DNA of 64,000 nt from Candidatus Dormiibacterota bacterium. GTDB taxonomy: Bacteria; Chloroflexota; Dormibacteria; Aeolococcales; Aeolococcaceae. A program made the position numbers and the translations under genes. The notes below the pieces were generated by a model, which worked only from the letters and a program-made list of their open reading frames with translations, was not told the origin of the DNA and did not search any database. Each line of letters opens with the position of its first letter. Position 1 is the stretch's first letter. Below, piece after piece: positions 14,491-23,609 of this stretch. The stretch is from NCBI GenBank assembly GCA_003162415.1, contig PMOL01000019.1:124001-188000 (forward strand). Reading direction: 5' to 3'.

Positions 14491-16869
14491 TCAGGCAGAA
14501 CCGTCATCGCGCTGGTGCGGGGAACGATCCGCCGCGGCGACGATCGCACGAAGACGCTGCAGCCGGCTCTCGCGATCACGGACGAACCGGCCGATCCCTT
14601 CGAGGATATGCCGCGTTGTGAGGTGTGCCTCGTCCATCACTTCATCGACCGAACCGCCGGTGCGCCAGCGGTCATCCCAATCCGCGCCCATCGAATACTC
14701 TGCACCGAGCGGACCGTCGACCCAGTCACGCATCAGCTTGACGGTGCGGTTGGTGATCGCCATCGCATCGACACGGTCGGCCGCGGTCATGACGCTGTCG
14801 CGATACGCAGCCGGCTGCATGCGAAACAGCTGCGGGCTGATGGCGGCGACGATCTTGACGTTCAGGCCAAGACTGTCAAGATCAGGCAGCGCCTTGACCA
14901 GGTTGGCGGTCGTGGTCGTGCCCTGGACGAACACGGTCCCCATCGCCGGAAGGTCCTCCCGGAAGCGGCGGAGGACGTAGGCACCGCGCGCCGCCTCGAA
15001 GTGACTCGGCATCCCGAGCGCCTCACGATCGGGCAGCTCGATCGCGGGCCTGGTGAGATGGAGCGCGATGATCGGGATGTCGCTCGCCAGCGCGGCACCG
15101 AGCACCACTGGCACCTCGTTGTACTCCCACGGATGGAGGTCGATGACCTTGCCCTCGGGGAAGAGTTGCGTGACCCCGGGCTCGTAGATGCCGAAATGGG
15201 TCCGTGAATCCTCCGCCGTTTCCGGACCTGAGTGTCCGGCCACCCACAGCACCTTGCCGACCTTCAGCTCGCAGTCCTGAGCGAGCTGGCTGAACAGGCG
15301 CATTTCGCCGTACTTGAGATAGCTGAACGATCCATAGGTCGAACACGCGCCCCAGAAACCATTGAACGAGGCGAACGGGTCCGACGACATGTTCACGGTC
15401 GCGAGGCCGGCGATCATCCCGGCGTTGGTGAACTCGGTGATCTCGGTCGGGAGCAGCGCCCCGTCCGGATTGTCAGTGCGTTCGTACCACCCGTATCCGG
15501 GCATGTCGCCGAAGTCCTTGGCGAATCCTGCGAGGTTGGTCGAATCGGCGAGGTCCGCCGAGGCGGCGATGAAGAGCGGGCGTCCGTACTCCTGCCGTGC
15601 CATGGCGTTGATCCATGAGCTCCATGCACCCAGCGCAGTGCGGTTCGCCTGCTTGTCTCCGGCTTTGCGATACATGGCGGCCGGATAATTCCGGTAGTCG
15701 GTCAGCCGCGAGTCGGTAAAGACGTCCCCGCCGTGACCACCGACACGGAGCACGTCAATCTGCTCCGGGACCAGCTCGGCAAGCTCGATGAGGCGGTCGG
15801 ATACCGCGTCGACAACATCTGGGTGGTCAGCGAGGACTCCGGCGGCGCGTCGCAGGTTCTCAGAGGCCTGTTCGCGAATTGCGGCGGGGTCGCTGGGGGC
15901 CGGCTCGTTGACACCGGCGTAGGTCATCCCGTATTTGGCCATGAAGGCGGAGCGCAATTCCCAGAAGGGACCGCTGTTCATCGCGTGCGGCGAGCCGTGA
16001 CTCTTGCTGTCGTACTTGAGGTATCCGCGTCCCTTGCGAGTGCGGAACCAGGCGACCGACGGCACCTGGTCGGGATTGTCGCCGCGTGCGGCTTCGAGGA
16101 CGGCACGCGTCACAGGAGACCACTCCGACCCCTCCATGGTTCCGTTCACGCGCCACCCGTACGGTCTGAACCATGTCTCGGGCGTCCCTGGAACCACCGA
16201 CGAGGCAGCGAAGTCGTCGATGCCGTAGTCGTTCCAGTCGACGAGGAACACGAGGTTTGAGAGGCCGAGGCCCCACGCGGCATTGCGGGTCTCGTGGCTG
16301 GCGCCGGCGGTCAGACCGCCCTCACCTTCGACCACGAAGACGCGCACGTCACCCGCCCGCGCGAGCTTGAGCGCAAGGGCTTCACCTGCGGCCGGAGGCA
16401 TCCCGTGGCCGGAGGGCCCGGTGTTGAACTTGAGAAAGAGAGTCTTGCCTGCCATCTCGGGATGTCCGGGGAGACCGCCCCGGTGACGCAACGTGGTGAG
16501 GTCCTCGGGCGACAGGGCCCAGCGACCTCCGTCAGGCAGGACGAACGCCGGGTTTGGGTCGCGCGCTGCTCGAAGGCGGAGCGTCTCGTTGAGTGCGGCC
16601 AGCGTGGCGTACACGACTGGCACTGTATGACCAGCCGAGAGCACGAACCGGTCGCCGAAAGGGAGCCACGGCCGGCGGACGTCCCAGCGCATCGCACCCG
16701 ACAGCATCGTCGAGAGGAGCAGATGGACCTTGGACCGGGATCCACCGGGATGCCCGCTCTGGCGGTAGTTCAGGGCCAGATCGATGAACTCGTCGACGAC
16801 GTCCTTGACCAGCTCCCATGCCGGGAACGACGCCTCCGCGTCCGCGTAGAGGCGCTCGGGGGTCTTCAC
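14491..16869 (-). CDS. Transketolase-like thiamine-diphosphate enzyme
   Basis: This is about 792 residues. The N-terminal ThDP domain has NYRQSGHPGGSRSK, SAGHTVPVVYA and the cofactor motif from VEGEGGLTAG to the Asn in LVDWNDYGID. A central pyrimidine domain follows (DLADSTNLAGFAKDFG, with the Glu region near LPTEITEFTNAG). The C-terminal domain includes VAGHSGPETAEDSRTHFGIY. It should transfer two-carbon units, but it is longer and more divergent than standard Tkt, so the true substrate is uncertain. The GTG at 16869 avoids overlap with the divergent M20 gene; the frame stays open to 16911. Confidence 0.85.
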   Translation of the reverse strand: MKTPERLYADAEASFPAWELVKDVVDEFIDLALNYRQSGHPGGSRSKVHLLLSTMLSGAMRWDVRRPWLPFGDRFVLSAGHTVPVVYATLAALNETLRLRAARDPNPAFVLPDGGRWALSPEDLTTLRHRGGLPGHPEMAGKTLFLKFNTGPSGHGMPPAAGEALALKLARAGDVRVFVVEGEGGLTAGASHETRNAAWGLGLSNLVFLVDWNDYGIDDFAASSVVPGTPETWFRPYGWRVNGTMEGSEWSPVTRAVLEAARGDNPDQVPSVAWFRTRKGRGYLKYDSKSHGSPHAMNSGPFWELRSAFMAKYGMTYAGVNEPAPSDPAAIREQASENLRRAAGVLADHPDVVDAVSDRLIELAELVPEQIDVLRVGGHGGDVFTDSRLTDYRNYPAAMYRKAGDKQANRTALGAWSSWINAMARQEYGRPLFIAASADLADSTNLAGFAKDFGDMPGYGWYERTDNPDGALLPTEITEFTNAGMIAGLATVNMSSDPFASFNGFWGACSTYGSFSYLKYGEMRLFSQLAQDCELKVGKVLWVAGHSGPETAEDSRTHFGIYEPGVTQLFPEGKVIDLHPWEYNEVPVVLGAALASDIPIIALHLTRPAIELPDREALGMPSHFEAARGAYVLRRFREDLPAMGTVFVQGTTTTANLVKALPDLDSLGLNVKIVAAISPQLFRMQPAAYRDSVMTAADRVDAMAITNRTVKLMRDWVDGPLGAEYSMGADWDDRWRTGGSVDEVMDEAHLTTRHILEGIGRFVRDRESRLQRLRAIVAAADRSPHQRDDGSA

Positions 16870-16901
16870 GCCTGTGCACAATAGCGGCCCAGGAGAACCG
16901 T

Positions 16902-18119
16902 ATGACGACAACTGTGCCGGTCGAAATCCACCAGGCGATCCACGACGCGACCAGCGCGTGCGCTGACGAGTTGGTCTCCACGTCGCGCGCCATCCACGCG
17001 CTGGCCGAGATCGGATTCGAGGAATTCGAGTCGTCGCGCATTCTCAGCGGTGTGATCGAGCAACATGGGTTTCAGGTCGACCGCGGTGTCTCGGGGATGC
17101 CGACGGCGTTCGTGGCGAGGCACGGGAGCACCGGTCCACATGTTGCGTTCGTCTGTGAGTACGACGCGCTGCGCGGTCTCGGACATGCGTGCGGGCACAA
17201 CCTCATCGCGACGTCGTCCGCGGGTGCGGGCATCGCGCTCGCGCAATCGCTCGCAAGGAATGATGTCCACGCTCGGGTGACCATCGTCGGCGCACCTGCC
17301 GAAGAGGGTGGGGGCGGCAAGATCCCTCTCTGTCACGACGGTCTGTTCGACGACTGCGACGCCGTGCTCATCTTTCATCCGTCCGACCGCACCGCGTCGG
17401 TGCAGTACGCGCTCGCGTGCACGCACTGGGGGTGGACCTTTCGCGGCAAGGCTGCGCACGCAGCCGGGAATCCCGACCACGGCATCAATGCGCTCGACGC
17501 CTTTGTCCAGGCCTACAACGGCGTGTCGCTCTGGCGCCAGCAATTGCGCGACGACGCGCGCGTGCACGGCTTCATCATCGAGGGCGGGACGGCACCGAAC
17601 ATCATCCCCGAGCTGACGCGCGGCGAGTATCTGACTCGCGCACGAGACGGCGAATACCTCCGCACCATGAACGTTCGGTTTCGCGCCATCTTCGAAGCGG
17701 CGGCGCAGGCGACCGGCTGCGAGCTGCAACTCGAGGAGCGCGAGACCTACCTGGACCTGCGTTCCAATGCAGTCCTCGCCGAGCGCGCGAGCGTGCATCT
17801 CGCCGGCGTTGGTCTCGAGGAGGATCAGGTCCTTCCGTGGGAGCGCACCGGGTCGACCGATGTCGGCGACGTCTCCTACGCTGCGCCGACGCTGCACCCC
17901 GAATTCGCGATTGCCGACCTGGGCATCGGGCCGCACACGCATGCGTTTCGCGAGGCGGCGCTGTCACTAAGAGGCGAGGACGCGATGCTGCGGGCCGCCG
18001 AGGTGCTGGCTCGAATCGGGGCCGACGTCATCCTCGACGCCGACGTGCGCCAGAGGGTCCGCGGCTCGTTTCTCACCCAGGCGCAGCACCGTACAAAGTG
18101 GACCGGGTCAAGGGACTAG
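16902..18119 (+). CDS. M20-family metal-dependent amidohydrolase
   Basis: This 405-residue protein matches the M20D aminoacylase/AbgB-like group. Metal ligands are visible in CEYDALRGLGHACGHN, in the Glu-Glu pair of GAPAEEGGGGK and at the C-terminal His in PHTHAF. The lid (dimerisation) domain begins near THWGWTFRGKAAHAAG. It should hydrolyse N-acyl amino acids or aminobenzoyl-glutamate-type amides in the cytoplasm. The ATG at 16902 has AGGAGA five bases upstream. It is divergent from the transketolase-like gene across a gap of only about 30 bases. Confidence 0.93.
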   Translation: MTTTVPVEIHQAIHDATSACADELVSTSRAIHALAEIGFEEFESSRILSGVIEQHGFQVDRGVSGMPTAFVARHGSTGPHVAFVCEYDALRGLGHACGHNLIATSSAGAGIALAQSLARNDVHARVTIVGAPAEEGGGGKIPLCHDGLFDDCDAVLIFHPSDRTASVQYALACTHWGWTFRGKAAHAAGNPDHGINALDAFVQAYNGVSLWRQQLRDDARVHGFIIEGGTAPNIIPELTRGEYLTRARDGEYLRTMNVRFRAIFEAAAQATGCELQLEERETYLDLRSNAVLAERASVHLAGVGLEEDQVLPWERTGSTDVGDVSYAAPTLHPEFAIADLGIGPHTHAFREAALSLRGEDAMLRAAEVLARIGADVILDADVRQRVRGSFLTQAQHRTKWTGSRD

Positions 18120-18227
18120 CCGCGGAGAGACGTTCGAGCCCGACCCTCGGCAACCTCCTCTCGGGACGACTCACCGTATGCACGTCGAGGTTACCTCGCG
18201 ACCCGAATGGCTCGCTCGGCGCAATCC

Positions 18228-19247
18228 TCAGGAGGGGCTGTCGGACTTCCGGGCCCGGCTCGGCGCGACTCGAGACGGCTCGCCGGGCATCTTGGGGTAC
18301 TGCGGAGGCCAGGGAGCATCGACCTCCCCGGCGGCGGTGTCGCGATCGTGCAGCGCGAGCATCGGTTCCAGTGACTGAGGATCGGTGGACATCGGCAACC
18401 ACGGGTCGCCCTTCTGCGCAACGCGGGGCGGGACGCTCACGACGGTCAGCGCGTCTGGGTGGATCGCGTCCAGCTCATCCCAGTTGAACGGGGTGGAGAC
18501 CTGCGCTCCCGGACGCGCCCGAACCGACCAGGCGCCGAAGATGGTCTTGTGGGGGGCGTTCTGGTTGAAGTCGACAAAGACGCGGCGTCCGCGCTCCTCC
18601 TTCCACCACGCAGAGGTGATCAGATCGGGACGCCGGCGCTCGAGCTCGCGGGCGACCGCAACCGCGGCCGAGCGCACCTCATACGACGTCCAGCGCGGCA
18701 CCAATCGGACGTACACGTGAATGCCTCGGTTGCCGGTCGTCTTGGGGAGGCAGGCCACGCCAAGCTCGTCGAAGAGCGAGCGGACCTCGCGTGCCGCCTC
18801 CTGCACCATCGAGAAGACGACGCCCGGACTCGGGTCGAGGTCGATCCGGAGCTCGTCCGCATGCTCCGGGTCCGATGCCTTCGACGGCCAGACATGGAAG
18901 CCGAGGCACCCGAGATTCACCGCCCAGAGGACGTGGGCGAGGTCGGCGGCGACCAGCGCGCGTGAGGTGGTGCCGTTCGGGGTGGTGACGATCGTGGTCT
19001 CGAGCCAGTCTGGCCGGGAGTCGGGGACGCGCTTCTGGAAGAAGGAGGGGCCACTGGCGCCGTTGGGGAAGCGCTGGAGCAGCACCGGGCGCCCGCCCAT
19101 GGCGCGCAGCAACGGATCCTCGACCGACTGGTAATAGCCGACGAGGTCCAGCTTGGTCTCGCCTCGCTCCTTGAAGTAGATCTTCCCAGGGCTGGTGATC
19201 GGGATCTCGCGGCCTGCGGCTTCGACCAGCACGGCGTCATCAGCCAT
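18228..19247 (-). CDS. LigD-type DNA polymerase/primase domain protein
   Basis: The 339-residue protein is a stand-alone LigD polymerase (eukaryotic-primase-like) domain. The catalytic acidic pair sits in RIDLDPSPG, and the family signatures GPSFFQKRVP, LPKTTGNRGIHVYV and RVFVDFNQNAPHKT are all present. In NHEJ it fills gaps and adds nucleotides at breaks, preferring ribonucleotides. Here it lacks the ligase and phosphoesterase domains, and no ku gene is nearby. The ATG at 19247 is preferred to 19343, which would reach into the promoter of the divergent gene. The C-terminal 40 residues are extra and disordered. Confidence 0.9.
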   Translation of the reverse strand: MADDAVLVEAAGREIPITSPGKIYFKERGETKLDLVGYYQSVEDPLLRAMGGRPVLLQRFPNGASGPSFFQKRVPDSRPDWLETTIVTTPNGTTSRALVAADLAHVLWAVNLGCLGFHVWPSKASDPEHADELRIDLDPSPGVVFSMVQEAAREVRSLFDELGVACLPKTTGNRGIHVYVRLVPRWTSYEVRSAAVAVARELERRRPDLITSAWWKEERGRRVFVDFNQNAPHKTIFGAWSVRARPGAQVSTPFNWDELDAIHPDALTVVSVPPRVAQKGDPWLPMSTDPQSLEPMLALHDRDTAAGEVDAPWPPQYPKMPGEPSRVAPSRARKSDSPS

Positions 19248-19315
19248 CGCCGGCGAGCATAAGCGCGCCGGCGCCTCTGCGCCTACGAGCACGCTTCGGG
19301 GACAATCCGGCGGCG

Positions 19316-20839
19316 ATGGAGGAAAACGACACGGCTCCGGCATCCCCGGAGTCCCCAGGGTCTGCCAAGTCCGAGCAAGAGCCCGAGCAAGAGTCTGAGC
19401 AGGAGTCCGAGCAAGAGTCCGAGCAGGAACCTGAGGAGGACTTCGCTTCGCTCATCGACTTCCACCCGTACCGCGACCGCTTCGAGGCCCATCACCGGAT
19501 CCCGGCCGAACCGCGGTCGCACGAGAGCATCCTTGCCGAGCTCGGGACCATGGCCGAGGAGGAGGACGCCATGGGGAATGCCGGGCGCGTCTCCGGCTCG
19601 ATCTACCACGGCGGCCACGATCACTACCAGTTCCTCACGCAGGCGTACGGGCTGTTCGCCCACGCCAACGTCCTCCAGCGCGACATGTACCCGAGTGCGA
19701 CCAAGCTCGAGGGAGAGATCGTGGCGATGACCGCGGCGCTGCTGAATGGCAGCGCGGTGTCGGAACATCACCCGGGGGAGGAGGTGTGCGGCGTCGTCAC
19801 ATTCGGCGGCACCGAGAGCCTGATCAACCCGATGCTCGTCTACCGCGAGCGGGGACGAGTGGAGAAAGGCATCACCGCGCCCGAGGTGATCATCCCGGTC
19901 ACCGCGCACGTCGCCCTGCAGAAAGCCGCGCACATGCTCGGCATCACCTTGCTCCAGGCGCCGGTTCGGGACGACTGGCGCGCGGACGTCGACTGGATTC
20001 GCGAGCACGTGACAGCGAACACCGTGGCCATCGTCGGCTCTGCCGGGAATTACCCGCACGGCCTCATCGATCCGATCGAGGAGATGTCCGAGCTCGCGCT
20101 CGAGCACGACCTCGGCTTTCACGTCGACGGCTGTATGGGGGGCTTCATCCTTCCGTGGGCGGAGCGGCTCGGATATCCCATTCCGACCTTCGACTTCCGT
20201 CTTCCCGGCGTCACCTCCATCTCGGCGGATACGCACAAGTTCGGGTATGCGCTGAAAGGCACGTCGGTGCTGTTGTACCGAAACAGCACGTTGCGCCGCT
20301 ACCAGTACTTCAGCTACTCCGACTGGCCCGGCGGCATCTACATGTCACCAGGGCTCTCAGGGAGCCGCTCAGGAGGCGTGGTGGCGGCCGCCTGGGCGGC
20401 GATGCTCAGCCTTGGCGAGCAGGGATATCTCGAGATTGCCGAGCGGATCTTCGAGACGGCGGCGACGATTCTCACGGGTGTCGCCTCGATCCCCGAGCTG
20501 GAGGTCTTCGGCGACCCGACGTTCATCATCGCGTTCCGCGGACGCGACATCGACATCTACCACGTCAACGACTTCCTGATCAGCAACGGATGGCGGCTCA
20601 ACGCGCTGCAACTGCCGCCCGGGCTGCATTTCTGCGTCACCAGGCCAAACACGGCTGACGGTATCGCCGAGGCCTTCCTCGCCGACCTGCGCGACGCGGT
20701 CGAGTATGCGAAGACCCCGGGGCTCGGCCCGGCTCGGAGCGGCGCGCTCTATGGGCTGGGCGGGTCGCCCGAGGGCAACGAGGCGCTCGACATGCTGTTC
20801 GCCGCCGCGCTCGACGCGATGTACGACGTGGTCCCCTGA
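19316..20839 (+). CDS. Group II PLP-dependent lyase/decarboxylase, sphingosine-phosphate-lyase-like
   Basis: The 507-residue fold type I PLP enzyme has its Schiff-base Lys at K308 in SADTHKFGYALKGTSVLL and the PLP-binding Asp at D271 in HVDGCMGGF. FGGTESLI fits the phosphate loop. The YWPGG-like segment (SDWPGGIYMSPGLSGSRSGG) resembles sphingosine-1-phosphate lyases more than glutamate decarboxylases. The N-terminus has an acidic tract of EQES/EQEP repeats at residues 20–42, which is not part of the fold. It heads an operon with an FGGY kinase (5-base gap) and an MFS carrier. That context suggests catabolism of a phosphorylated amino-polyol or sugar derivative. Confidence 0.88.
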   Translation: MEENDTAPASPESPGSAKSEQEPEQESEQESEQESEQEPEEDFASLIDFHPYRDRFEAHHRIPAEPRSHESILAELGTMAEEEDAMGNAGRVSGSIYHGGHDHYQFLTQAYGLFAHANVLQRDMYPSATKLEGEIVAMTAALLNGSAVSEHHPGEEVCGVVTFGGTESLINPMLVYRERGRVEKGITAPEVIIPVTAHVALQKAAHMLGITLLQAPVRDDWRADVDWIREHVTANTVAIVGSAGNYPHGLIDPIEEMSELALEHDLGFHVDGCMGGFILPWAERLGYPIPTFDFRLPGVTSISADTHKFGYALKGTSVLLYRNSTLRRYQYFSYSDWPGGIYMSPGLSGSRSGGVVAAAWAAMLSLGEQGYLEIAERIFETAATILTGVASIPELEVFGDPTFIIAFRGRDIDIYHVNDFLISNGWRLNALQLPPGLHFCVTRPNTADGIAEAFLADLRDAVEYAKTPGLGPARSGALYGLGGSPEGNEALDMLFAAALDAMYDVVP

Positions 20840-20844
20840 CGTAG

Positions 20845-22404
20845 ATGGCCGAGCCGTGGATCCTCGCCGTGGATCTCGGAACCGGAGGGCCGAAAACGGG
20901 CGCGGTCACGCTGTCGGGGGAGCTGCTCGCAGTCGCCCATCGCGCGGTCGCGACGACGTACGGCGACGACGGCGGCGCCGTCCAGGATCCACGAACATGG
21001 TGGGACGGCATCCGTGACGGGGTTGCGGAGGTGTTCGGCCGCGGGGTCGCACCCGCCGGCGCGGTCGCGATCGGAATCACCGGTCAATGGGGCTCGACCG
21101 TGCCGGTGGGCGCCGGCGACGAAGCGGTCGCCCCGTGCATGCTGTGGTCGGACACGCGCGGGCGGACCCTTGCGGCGGAGCGTCTCGGCGGTCCCGTCAA
21201 CATCGTCGGATACTCGCCGGCCAATCTCGTCAGCTGGTTGCGACTGACCGGGGGCGCGCCATCACCGGGCGGTGCCGACCCGCTCGGGCATCACCTGCAT
21301 CTCGCCACCCGCGAGCCGGGCGTGTACGCGCGCGTGGAGACGCTCCTCGAACCCCTCGACTACCTGGGCATGCGCTTCACCGGCCGGCGGGCGGCAACCC
21401 AGGCTTCGATGATCCTGTCGTGGCTCACCGACAACCGGCCTCGCGGCAGCGGCGGCTACCGGCCGGCGCTGCTGCGGCGATCGGGTCGCGATGCCGCGAA
21501 GCTCCCCGAGCTGATCCCAACGGGCAGTGTCCTCGGCGGCCTGCGCGCAGCGGTCGCGTCAGAGCTCGGCCTCCCGGAAGGAATTCCGGTGATTGCGGGC
21601 ATCCCCGACCTGCACACCGGGTACATCGGCTCCGGCGCGGTCGAGGCGTACGCCGGCCACCTCACCATCAGCACGAGCTCGTGGATCGGCTGCGAAGTGC
21701 CGTTCAAACGCACGGACGTCTTTCACCAGGTTGCCTCGGTGCCGGGGCTCCGCGCTGGCTCGTACCTCGTCGCCAACAATCACGAGACCGCCGGTCTGTG
21801 CCTTCAGTGGCTGCGCGACTCCGTGGGCGCGAACGCCGGCGTCGCCGTTTCCGGCCACGCCGCGTACGAGCAACTCGCGACCCTGGCCGCGACCGCTCCC
21901 GCCGGTGCCGGTGGCGTTTTGTTCACGCCGTGGCTCAACGGGGAGCGCAGCCCGGTCGATGATAGAACGCTGCGCGCCGCGTTCCTCAACATTTCGATGA
22001 CCACCGAGCGCGCTCACCTGGTACGCGCCGTGCTCGAGGGGGTTGCCTTCAATGCGCGATGGCTGCTCGACTCGGTGGAGCGATTCATCAAGCGCCCCAT
22101 GCCGGTGCTCCGCATCCTCGGGGGTGGCGCGGTCTCGGATCTCTGGTGTCAGATTCACGCCGACATCCTCGACCGGCGGATCGAGCGGGTGGCGGAGCCG
22201 ATGTATGCAAACCTGCGCGGCGCCGCGCTCTTCGCCTCGATGTCACTGGGCAATATCGACCTCGCCGGCGCCGCCGCGCGAGTCCGTGTCGACGCCACCT
22301 TCGATCCGGACCCCAATGCGCGAAAGGCATATGCGCCCATGTACGCCGAGTATCGCCGCCTCTACCATCGCCTCCACGGGGTGTACGCGAGGTTGAACGC
22401 ATGA
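20845..22404 (+). CDS. FGGY-family carbohydrate kinase
   Basis: The 519-residue protein has both FGGY halves. The N-terminal ATPase motif is ILAVDLGTGGPKTGAV, followed by GITGQWGSTVPV. The C-terminal half contains FTPWLNGERSPVDD and the ATP-binding LRILGGGAVSDLWCQI. It should phosphorylate a pentulose or polyol, most like xylulokinase. It lies between the SPL-like lyase and an MFS carrier; its TGA overlaps the carrier ATG (ATGA). The kinase could make the phosphorylated substrate of the lyase, but that is inference. Confidence 0.92.
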   Translation: MAEPWILAVDLGTGGPKTGAVTLSGELLAVAHRAVATTYGDDGGAVQDPRTWWDGIRDGVAEVFGRGVAPAGAVAIGITGQWGSTVPVGAGDEAVAPCMLWSDTRGRTLAAERLGGPVNIVGYSPANLVSWLRLTGGAPSPGGADPLGHHLHLATREPGVYARVETLLEPLDYLGMRFTGRRAATQASMILSWLTDNRPRGSGGYRPALLRRSGRDAAKLPELIPTGSVLGGLRAAVASELGLPEGIPVIAGIPDLHTGYIGSGAVEAYAGHLTISTSSWIGCEVPFKRTDVFHQVASVPGLRAGSYLVANNHETAGLCLQWLRDSVGANAGVAVSGHAAYEQLATLAATAPAGAGGVLFTPWLNGERSPVDDRTLRAAFLNISMTTERAHLVRAVLEGVAFNARWLLDSVERFIKRPMPVLRILGGGAVSDLWCQIHADILDRRIERVAEPMYANLRGAALFASMSLGNIDLAGAAARVRVDATFDPDPNARKAYAPMYAEYRRLYHRLHGVYARLNA

Positions 22405-23609
22405 GCACGATTGCCGTCCGCGCTCCGGCGATCCGCTGGGCGATCCTGAGCGTGTACGCAGTCCTGGCCGCGTGCACGCAGCTTCTCTGGCTCACCTTTG
22501 CGGCGATCGACACCGACGCCGCGAGGGCGCTGCACGTCGACGTCGGGACGGTCGGCGATCTCGCGGCGATCTTTCCCTTCATCTACGTGGTGCTGGCGCT
22601 TCCGGTCGGTCGCTGGCTCGATGCGCGGTTTGCCCATGCGCTCGCGGTCGGCGCAGTGCTCACCGGCGCCGGTGCTGTCATTCGGGTGCTCGCGCCCTCG
22701 TCGTTCGGCGTGCAGATTGCCGCTCAGGTGGTGATCGCCGCGGGCCAGCCATTCGTGCTCAACAGCATCACCAAGGTCGCCGCGCGCTATTTCCCGCAGC
22801 AGGAGCGTGCCACTGCCATCTCGATCGGCAGCGTCGCGCTGTTCGTCGGCATCCTTGCGTCGGTGCTCATCGCCGCGCCGCTGTTCTCCGCGGGCGGGCT
22901 GTCCCTGGTGCTCACCGTGGAGGCGGTGCCGTCGGTCATCGGCGGAGTCTTGATGCTCCTGGCGCTACGCCTCCCGGCGGTCTATCCGGACGATGTGTCG
23001 ACGGCTGTGAACATGCGCTGGCTGATCCGGGACCGCTTCATGTGGCTGCTCGCCGGGCTCATCTTCATCGGCATGGGGGTATACAACGCCGTCGCCACCT
23101 GGCTGCAACCGGTGCTCGCGAATTTCGCCGAGGGTGGCGCCGCCGGCAACCTCATCGCGGTGCTCACCGCCGGAGGCATCGTCGGGGCGGCGGTACTGCC
23201 GTCGTTCGTCGCCGCGCGAGACCAGCGTCGCGCGATGCTGATGTTCGCGCTCGCGTTCAGCGCCCTGGCCTTCGTGGCGACCGACGTTGGCCACGAGATC
23301 GTGTGGCTCGGCGTGTGGTTCTTCGCAACCGGGTTCGCAATCATGGCGTGCCTCCCGGTCGTGCTCGACTGGTCGGCGATCCATGCGGGGAGGGCCCGCG
23401 AAGGGGCCGCGGCGGGGTTTCTGCTCATGTCCGGCAACCTTGGCGGAGTGGTGCTCGTGCTCGTGATCCAGGGTGTGATGGGCAATGCATATCTGCCGCT
23501 GGCCGCGCTGGCGGTCATCAGCCTGCTCGGGCTGCCACTTGCCCTGGGTCTACCCGGTCGTTCGGTTGCTCGGGTCCCCGCCGTCGCGACGTTTGACGGC
23601 GAGCGCTGA
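22401..23609 (+). CDS. MFS transporter
   Basis: This 402-residue protein has about twelve hydrophobic helices and an MFS-type cytoplasmic loop (PVGRWLDARFAHAL) after the second. It starts at ATG 22401, overlapping the kinase stop by four bases, so it is the third gene of the lyase–kinase operon and the likely importer of its substrate. Its last 60 bases overlap the end of the convergent agmatinase-like gene. Confidence 0.9.
   Translation: MSTIAVRAPAIRWAILSVYAVLAACTQLLWLTFAAIDTDAARALHVDVGTVGDLAAIFPFIYVVLALPVGRWLDARFAHALAVGAVLTGAGAVIRVLAPSSFGVQIAAQVVIAAGQPFVLNSITKVAARYFPQQERATAISIGSVALFVGILASVLIAAPLFSAGGLSLVLTVEAVPSVIGGVLMLLALRLPAVYPDDVSTAVNMRWLIRDRFMWLLAGLIFIGMGVYNAVATWLQPVLANFAEGGAAGNLIAVLTAGGIVGAAVLPSFVAARDQRRAMLMFALAFSALAFVATDVGHEIVWLGVWFFATGFAIMACLPVVLDWSAIHAGRAREGAAAGFLLMSGNLGGVVLVLVIQGVMGNAYLPLAALAVISLLGLPLALGLPGRSVARVPAVATFDGER

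Noticed and set aside
19368..19440. The GAGCAGGAGTCC-type repeat as a CRISPR or tandem DNA repeat
   Set aside because: The units are in frame and encode Glu/Gln/Ser repeats of the PLP enzyme; there are no spacers.
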